Of a stretch of 52,725 nucleotides of DNA, positions 52,447 to 52,725 are shown piece by piece. The notes beneath the pieces were generated by a model, which saw nothing but the letters and a program-made list of their open reading frames with translations, was not told the DNA's origin and ran no database searches. How positions within the stretch are numbered: position 1 is the stretch's first letter; each line of letters starts with the position of its first letter. This stretch comes from SGZJ01 sp949372955 (GTDB lineage Bacteria > Bacteroidota > Bacteroidia > Flavobacteriales > Flavobacteriaceae), in the NCBI GenBank assembly GCA_949372955.1, contig CASIAX010000009.1, positions 1 to 52,725 on the forward strand. Reading direction: 5' to 3'. The translations under genes and the position numbers were made by a program.

Positions 52447-52725
52447 TTACAGTTTGTTTTCAAACCACCACATAACATAACGTCCTTTTTTATTTCCTAA
52501 AGCCATAGGTACAATAGAATATTCAGCTTTTACTTTATTAAGTTGTTTCTCAATTGTAGGTAAACTAGTTTTTTTAGCAACAAGGGTAGAAAATATTTTT
52601 ATTTGATCTTTAAATCCTGCACTCTCTTTAATTAATCTTTTGATAAAGAGTATTTCACCTCCGTTACACCAAAGCTCATTAGCCTGTCCTTCAAAATTTA
52701 GTGAGAATTTTTTCTTTTTTGTTTT
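52447..52725 (-). CDS. rlmF: 23S rRNA (adenine(1618)-N(6))-methyltransferase RlmF, C-terminal part
   Basis: The gene runs off the right edge; 92 codons and the stop (TAA, complement of 52447-52449) are present. The tail reads FSLNFEGQANELWCNGGE, then FIKRLIKES, then STLVAKKTSLPTI and GNKKGRYVMWWF. The NELWCxGGE and ES..F patterns and the closing GNKK.R strand match RlmF (YbiN), which makes m6A1618 in 23S rRNA. The catalytic NPPF motif lies outside the window. It is convergent with the MFS gene, with 17 nt between the stops. Confidence 0.88.
   Translation of the reverse strand, partial: KTKKKKFSLNFEGQANELWCNGGEILFIKRLIKESAGFKDQIKIFSTLVAKKTSLPTIEKQLNKVKAEYSIVPMALGNKKGRYVMWWFENKL

Overview
The window is AT-rich chromosomal DNA (about one third G+C by eye) from a member of the Bacteroidota, most likely a marine flavobacterium. 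The signs are SusC/SusD proteins, a hybrid two-component sensor, type IX secretion (T9SS) sorting tails, bacillithiol synthesis (BshB1), flavobacterial orphan families (TIGR02206, TIGR03643/DUF2805) and a Bacteroidota-type promoter (TTTG, 19 nt, TAnnTTTG) in front of a tRNA-His gene. No CRISPR array, rRNA, integrase or insertion sequence was seen.

Layout. Positions 1-5833 are ordinary genome: the 3' end of a PLP-dependent transsulfuration enzyme, bshB1, tRNA-His, an M28 peptidase, three small NTF2-like lipoproteins (the first with a 1-nt lesion in its signal peptide), a nitroreductase and a membrane protein. Positions 6044-15582 hold two large T9SS-sorted, lectin-like mosaic proteins. The first is broken, the second intact, and two sulfatase genes lie between them. 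Their 3' parts, including the terminator, form a near-identical 1.6-kb direct repeat. Positions 15591-21162 are housekeeping again: a DUF2805 protein, a BaiN-like flavoprotein, oligopeptidase B, an unlisted 49-residue basic protein and a COG2509 flavoprotein.

Positions 21309-46344 form a polysaccharide utilization locus (PUL). A rightward block encodes a GH10 xylanase-type enzyme, a GH3 glycosidase, a sulfatase, a small secreted protein and a T9SS-sorted GH5 enzyme. A leftward block encodes a hybrid two-component regulator (HTCS), a lipid-anchored formylglycine-generating enzyme (FGE) and a sulfatase. A second rightward block encodes SusC, SusD, three sulfatases and a CarboxypepD_reg-type protein. 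An MFS transporter on the opposite strand follows. With the pair at 8975-11878 there are seven Cys-type (C-x-P/A-S-R) sulfatases in the window, all of which need the FGE-type modification.

Inferred working model: the periplasmic beta-propeller of the HTCS senses an oligosaccharide; SusCD imports sulfated fragments released at the surface by the GH5 enzyme and perhaps GH10; exported sulfatases, activated by the lipoprotein FGE, remove sulfate; GH3 and GH10 finish depolymerization. The likely substrate is a sulfated, xylan-like algal polysaccharide. That is an inference from the gene set, not something the sequence proves.

Positions 47736-52725 hold a VPS10/BNR-propeller secreted protein, a second MFS transporter of the aromatic-acid/H+ symporter type, and the 3' end of rlmF.
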